DNA from: Sphingobacterium hotanense
Lineage (GTDB): Bacteria; Bacteroidota; Bacteroidia; Sphingobacteriales; Sphingobacteriaceae
Assembly: GCF_008274825.1 (NCBI RefSeq)
Contig: NZ_CP030848.1
Coordinates: 1,612,001 to 1,676,000 of the forward strand
Reading direction: 5' to 3'
DNA length: 64,000 nucleotides
Shown in pieces: positions 60,817 through 64,000 of this stretch. Both the position numbers and the translations under genes were made by a program. The notes under the pieces are model-generated. The model saw nothing but the letters and a program-made list of their open reading frames with translations. It was not told the origin of the DNA and did no database searches. The stretch's first letter is position 1. Every line of letters starts with the position of its first letter.

Positions 60817-61853
60817 TAATGCGAATTAAGGGTTGAAATATATTGGAAAAAGTTTCTTAAAAAGAGGGGTGAAAACTTGCATAAAAGCCTGATTATCATT
60901 ATATTTATAATGTTCCTTACGCATTATTAAACAACATGATCAATCAGGCCAAGGCTCTAAAATTAATAAAATTATACCAGTATGTTTGTGATAAATATGA
61001 CAGTGAACTGCAATATTACTGTCAGCGATTTTCAAACAATAACAAACCTGACTTTACTGATCAGGAGGTTTTGACCATCTATTTATTCAGTGTGCACGAG
61101 GAACAGCGGCTAAGGATCAAGCAGATCCATAAATTCGCCTCGGATTATCTGATGGATTGGTTTCCCAAGCTAACTTCATACGTAGCATTCAACACCCGTA
61201 TCAACCGCCTTTTTGATGTTTTGAGATCTCTTTGTCAGTCAGTTGTAGAGGACTTTGCACCAGAGGAGTGCTCCAGAGAATTTTCCCTACTGGACTCTAT
61301 GCCCATCATAACCTGCAGTGGGACTAGAAGGGCAAAGGTAGCTCTGGAGATAATGGATAAAAGCTTCTGCTCAACGAAGAGGCTTTGGTATTTTGGATTA
61401 AAGCTTCATGCGCTCAACAGCTATAACAAATCCACGCTGCCTCGTCCGGAAAGCATTGTAATAAGCAAGGCATCTGAAAGTGACCTGAACATATTTAAGG
61501 AGAATTGGGCATCCATCGCAGGTAGGACGTTCTTTGGTGACAAGATATACCGTGACGCCCCGTTCTTCGAATGGTTTTATAAAGAAAAAAAATCAATTAT
61601 GTATACTCCGATAAGGGAAACCCAAGGAAAACCAGATTGTTTAAAAAACAGGGATCGTGCTTATAATGATCTGTTTTCAAGAGCAGTATCTAAGGTAAGA
61701 CAACCAATCGAATCCTTTTTTAATTGGATAAATGAAAAAACACAGATACAAAACGCAAGTAAGGTCAGATCTACCAAAGGACTATTAGTACATGTGTTCG
61801 GTAAATTAACAGCCTGTTTCATAAAGCCTATTTTCAACCCTTAATTCGCATTA
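60817..61853 (+). mobile_element. IS982-family insertion sequence with 22-bp inverted repeats
   Basis: Perfect 22-base terminal inverted repeats at 60817-60838 (begins TAATGCGAATTAAGGG) and 61832-61853, bounding a 1037-base element with a single transposase gene. The transposase stop codon lies inside the right repeat. No convincing target-site duplication is visible; the left flank is the family-2 repeat and the right flank the TTAGTAGTTAG array. Confidence 0.92.
60936..61844 (+). CDS. IS982-family DDE transposase
   Basis: A 302-residue DDE transposase with intact frame. Triad context: first Asp in FSLLDSMPIITCSGTRR (residue about 129), second Asp in RTFFGDKIYRDAPFF and Glu in RQPIESFFNWINEKTQIQ. 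YFGLKLHAL is another family block. The C-terminus KPIFNP and stop are encoded in the right terminal repeat. Likely active since neither end nor frame is damaged. Confidence 0.92.
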   Translation: MINQAKALKLIKLYQYVCDKYDSELQYYCQRFSNNNKPDFTDQEVLTIYLFSVHEEQRLRIKQIHKFASDYLMDWFPKLTSYVAFNTRINRLFDVLRSLCQSVVEDFAPEECSREFSLLDSMPIITCSGTRRAKVALEIMDKSFCSTKRLWYFGLKLHALNSYNKSTLPRPESIVISKASESDLNIFKENWASIAGRTFFGDKIYRDAPFFEWFYKEKKSIMYTPIRETQGKPDCLKNRDRAYNDLFSRAVSKVRQPIESFFNWINEKTQIQNASKVRSTKGLLVHVFGKLTACFIKPIFNP

Positions 61854-62340
61854 GTAGTTAGTATTTAGTAGTTAGTATAAAGACCTATGCTGGCCAGATT
61901 GATTGCCATTTTTTTACGGTTTGTTTTGAACTTTTGGTTTTAAGAGGTTGTGGAATTTTGTATTGAACCAGGAAAGGAAGGATTTAAGGATGGGCAGGAT
62001 GCATTTGTCTTTGAACCAGGAAAGGAAGGATTTTAGGATTGGCAGGATCCTGATAATCTTTTAATCCTTCCTTTCCTAGTTCAGAACAAATTTCCCTTTC
62101 TTGTTTAAGCGAAAAGTTCAAAAAAATCCTTTCCGCAAGTTCCTGCCAATCCTTTCATCCTTCCTTTCCTGGTTCAAAGACAAAGCATCCTGCCAATCCT
62201 TTCATCCTTCCTTTCCTGGTTCAAGACAAACGAGCAAAAACAAAGGCGCCTAATCGGCGCCTTGCTCTAATATCTAACGTCTAATATCTAAAATCTATTC
62301 ACGTCCTAGGTCTAATTACTAAATACTAACTACTAAATAC
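61854..62340. repeat. Interspersed palindromic repeat element (copy C)
   Basis: Left boundary TTAGTAGTTAGTATTTAG (from 61851) and its inverse ACTAAATACTAACTACTAAA on the right (62319-62338). Inside: the segment shared with copy A at 61919-61943, two units GAACCAGGAAAGGAAGGATT (61964 and about 62013), inverse units ATCCTTCCTTTCCTGGTTC (three, ending about 62222), spacers CAAAGACAAAGCATCCTGCC, and the stem AAGGCGCC-TAATC-GGCGCCTT (62243-62263), then TCTAATATCTAA units. No gene. Its right edge touches the stop codon of the fimbrillin-like gene, its left the IS982 end. Confidence 0.8.
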
Positions 62341-64000
62341 TATTTTCTCACACAGCGAACAGGGGCAAGTCGTGTTTCATCCATATCGTGTTTAGGCATC
62401 ATGATACCTTGAAATAAAGGTCCGGTACCCTCTGCATTTAAAGACTGGGCATAAGTGCCTCTAGTTTTTGTTCGCCAATAACCGTGGGTTTCCTCGAAAT
62501 ATGTAGGGTCGCCGGGATGGAAATCAAACGTGGATCCGTTTTGGCTGGTTTTATAACCTATCGGTGAAAATGATAAAAAGCCATTAGGATAACCTTGTGT
62601 TGCAGTTGCGGCGGTCGCGTTGATTTTTAAATACCAACGGTAGTCACTGGTTTCTGGTTGTTCCTTATTTAGAAGGTTCTGCAGTTCATCGATCTGTGTT
62701 GTTGTTGGTAGATCCCATGTTCCTTCCGGGTAAACTAGTTCGCAAATATTTTTACTTGTTCCGCCAACGTTGTAAATATCGTTCGTGAAATAATCACTGG
62801 CAGGTACTGCAGTCGTTGTTTTGTATAATGGATTATCATAACGGAATTTATAAGCTTGTCTTAATCCAATAGTGGTGCTGGCGTTCGCAGCAGTGTCTCG
62901 CCATACATCCGCTCTAGCCCATTTCGTTGTTCCGACAGTAACCGGTGATTCTACAAGCTTAATAGATAGGAAATAGCTTTTCCCAGGGCGCGCAATAAAT
63001 GCAGGGAAGCTGAATGTTTTATTGGTGAACATTCGCTCTACCGCAGTCGTTTGAGGAGTTACGGAATTTGTATTGTCTTCTCTAACACGTTGACTGGTCA
63101 ATCTGATGGTATCGATCGCAACGGTAAAAGCTCGAGTACCAACTCCATTCGTTGGCGTGTAAAAGGTATATCGTTTCTTCGTATTCAGGTTTAAAACAGA
63201 GTCTGTGCCAACAGGAACCACGAATGCTGAACTATTATGGTTATAAGCGTTCAGGGCACCTAATGTCTGCGATATATTAGATAGGGAACTATCTCTTAGC
63301 GAGAAGTTGGCAGATGCCATTCCGCTGTTGCTACCAAAACGAAGACTAGCATAAGTAATCGGAGCAAACATCCCTCGGGAATTTAATTCGACAATAATTC
63401 TTGATATTTTACGAGTCAATACTAGATTTCTGATCGGGTTGGTTCCATTAAGGACATTGTTTGTTGTAATAAGACCTTTGGAGTATGCAAAATCGTGACG
63501 TCCCGTGTTACTATTCGATGTCGGGGAAATCGCAATGCTGGACGTTGGCGTAGCTGTCGTCGGATAGGCATTTATATTGTTTGTATTGTTGAAGGTATAA
63601 GCATACCAAACATATTTGGTATTCCGATTTGCAGGGATCGATACATTAGCGGTTCCAACTTTGCCTTGGGCCTGCCCGACATAGGTCCCTGGCGCTCCGC
63701 TTCCATTGTCTGTATATAAGACGACACGGTAAGTCGTCCCGGAGGCTAAATTAACAAGGACTCTAGCAGCCTTGTTTTCAGCGTTTGAGGAAATCCTTGC
63801 TGATGATCCGATGATTTCCTTTTGATGATATTCGTCTGGAATATCTTCAGAGATTGTCATAATTGCATCTACATCACCTAGACTTACGATTTCACTTTGT
63901 GCAGACACTTTTTTCAGACGTGGTAAGCCCTCAGCAGATGCGCTGGCTTCACCATTGCTATTAGAGGGGGCGGTATCTTGTGCATCTTCAATAGACGCTA
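62340..64000 (-). CDS. Fimbrillin-family-like surface protein, 5' partial
   Basis: At least 553 residues; the frame is open to the window edge beyond a GTG at 63908 (upstream residues ASIEDAQDTAPSNSNGEASA), so the signal peptide lies outside. Beta-rich, Ser/Thr/Asn-rich N-terminal two-thirds with ATTYRVVLYTDNGSGAPGTY-like strands (read V-V-L-Y-T-D-N-G) and NLVLTRKISRIIVELNSRGM, the typical fimbrillin-type mid motif. The C-terminal 150 residues resemble the FISUMP-type end of such proteins (YPEGTWDLPTTTQIDELQNL, closing RLAPVRCVRK). Expected to be a lipid-anchored or cell-surface protein, perhaps a pilus subunit or adhesin. Family call is by pattern. Confidence 0.72.
   Translation of the reverse strand, partial: ASIEDAQDTAPSNSNGEASASAEGLPRLKKVSAQSEIVSLGDVDAIMTISEDIPDEYHQKEIIGSSARISSNAENKAARVLVNLASGTTYRVVLYTDNGSGAPGTYVGQAQGKVGTANVSIPANRNTKYVWYAYTFNNTNNINAYPTTATPTSSIAISPTSNSNTGRHDFAYSKGLITTNNVLNGTNPIRNLVLTRKISRIIVELNSRGMFAPITYASLRFGSNSGMASANFSLRDSSLSNISQTLGALNAYNHNSSAFVVPVGTDSVLNLNTKKRYTFYTPTNGVGTRAFTVAIDTIRLTSQRVREDNTNSVTPQTTAVERMFTNKTFSFPAFIARPGKSYFLSIKLVESPVTVGTTKWARADVWRDTAANASTTIGLRQAYKFRYDNPLYKTTTAVPASDYFTNDIYNVGGTSKNICELVYPEGTWDLPTTTQIDELQNLLNKEQPETSDYRWYLKINATAATATQGYPNGFLSFSPIGYKTSQNGSTFDFHPGDPTYFEETHGYWRTKTRGTYAQSLNAEGTGPLFQGIMMPKHDMDETRLAPVRCVRK

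Noticed and set aside
60811..61862. Target-site duplication around the IS982 element
   Set aside because: The flanks TTAATTAG and GTAGTTAG are only partly alike and lie in TA/AG-rich repeat DNA, so no duplication can be claimed.

Overview
The window comes from a chromosome of the phylum Bacteroidota, most likely family Sphingobacteriaceae (Sphingobacterium or a close relative). The evidence is two SusC/SusD-type systems, many lipoproteins with short lipoboxes (SSC, GSC, TSC), a FecR/ECF-sigma/TonB-receptor cascade, a HmuY-type haem locus, low-to-medium GC and TAATG stop/start overlaps. This is inferred from protein families; no rRNA gene is present for confirmation, and I saw no tRNA or CRISPR array.

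Layout. (1) 1-12.2 kb, + strand: a long operon-like run with a SusD protein (5' end outside the window), a surface lipoprotein, two tandem GHL-type TIM-barrel lipoproteins, an unknown secreted protein, an HGSNAT/DUF5009-type membrane acyltransferase, two SGNH esterases, a DUF4434-like TIM barrel and an AGE-family (GlcNAc 2-epimerase-like) enzyme, closed by a strong terminator. It looks like a polysaccharide utilisation locus, perhaps for an acylated amino-sugar glycan. (2) 12.3-15.6 kb: a bestrophin, a small secreted protein and a third GHL-like TIM barrel. (3) 15.6-17.1 kb: an IS110-family element, with a plausible bridge-RNA region upstream of its transposase, sitting inside a copy of a palindromic repeat. 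(4) 17.1-19.2 kb: a coupled 2-hydroxyacid dehydrogenase and glycerate kinase pair (glyoxylate/hydroxypyruvate to 2-phosphoglycerate).

(5) 19.5-31.2 kb: a stress and DNA-repair neighbourhood: YciE/DUF892 protein, ECF sigma factor, NarL-type two-component pair, LigD and Ku (bacterial NHEJ), CinA-like amidase, stress-type SDR, PAS histidine kinase, DUF2383 four-helix protein and topoisomerase IB. (6) 31.4-41.8 kb: haem/iron acquisition: TonB receptor, HmuY, haem oxygenase and a lipoprotein on the - strand, divergent from hmuTUV on the + strand, followed by an AraC regulator, a siderophore-interacting flavoprotein and a Fes-like esterase. (7) 41.9-50.5 kb: a DUF6266 protein, a WGR-protein/SWIM-protein pair, a small hydrophilic protein, a small lipoprotein, an SMP-30 lactonase-like protein and a membrane histidine kinase. 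(8) 50.7-60.5 kb, - strand: ECF sigma, FecR, SusC with an STN signalling domain, SusD, a TlpA-like thioredoxin and a secreted trypsin-like protease, with a decayed second copy of the protease C-terminus behind it. (9) 60.7-64 kb: an IS982-family element flanked by two kinds of repeats, then a fimbrillin-like protein running off the window.

The intergenic DNA is notable. One family of long palindromic repeats (arms like GAACCAGGAAAGGAAGGAT) bounded by TTAGAYATTAGA- or TTAGTAGTTAG-type arrays occurs three times; a second family of GGGTTTGA-type heptamer repeats occurs three times; and one palindromic element carries a perfect (TGTAT)16 microsatellite. Repeats, IS elements and gene 3' ends are closely associated.
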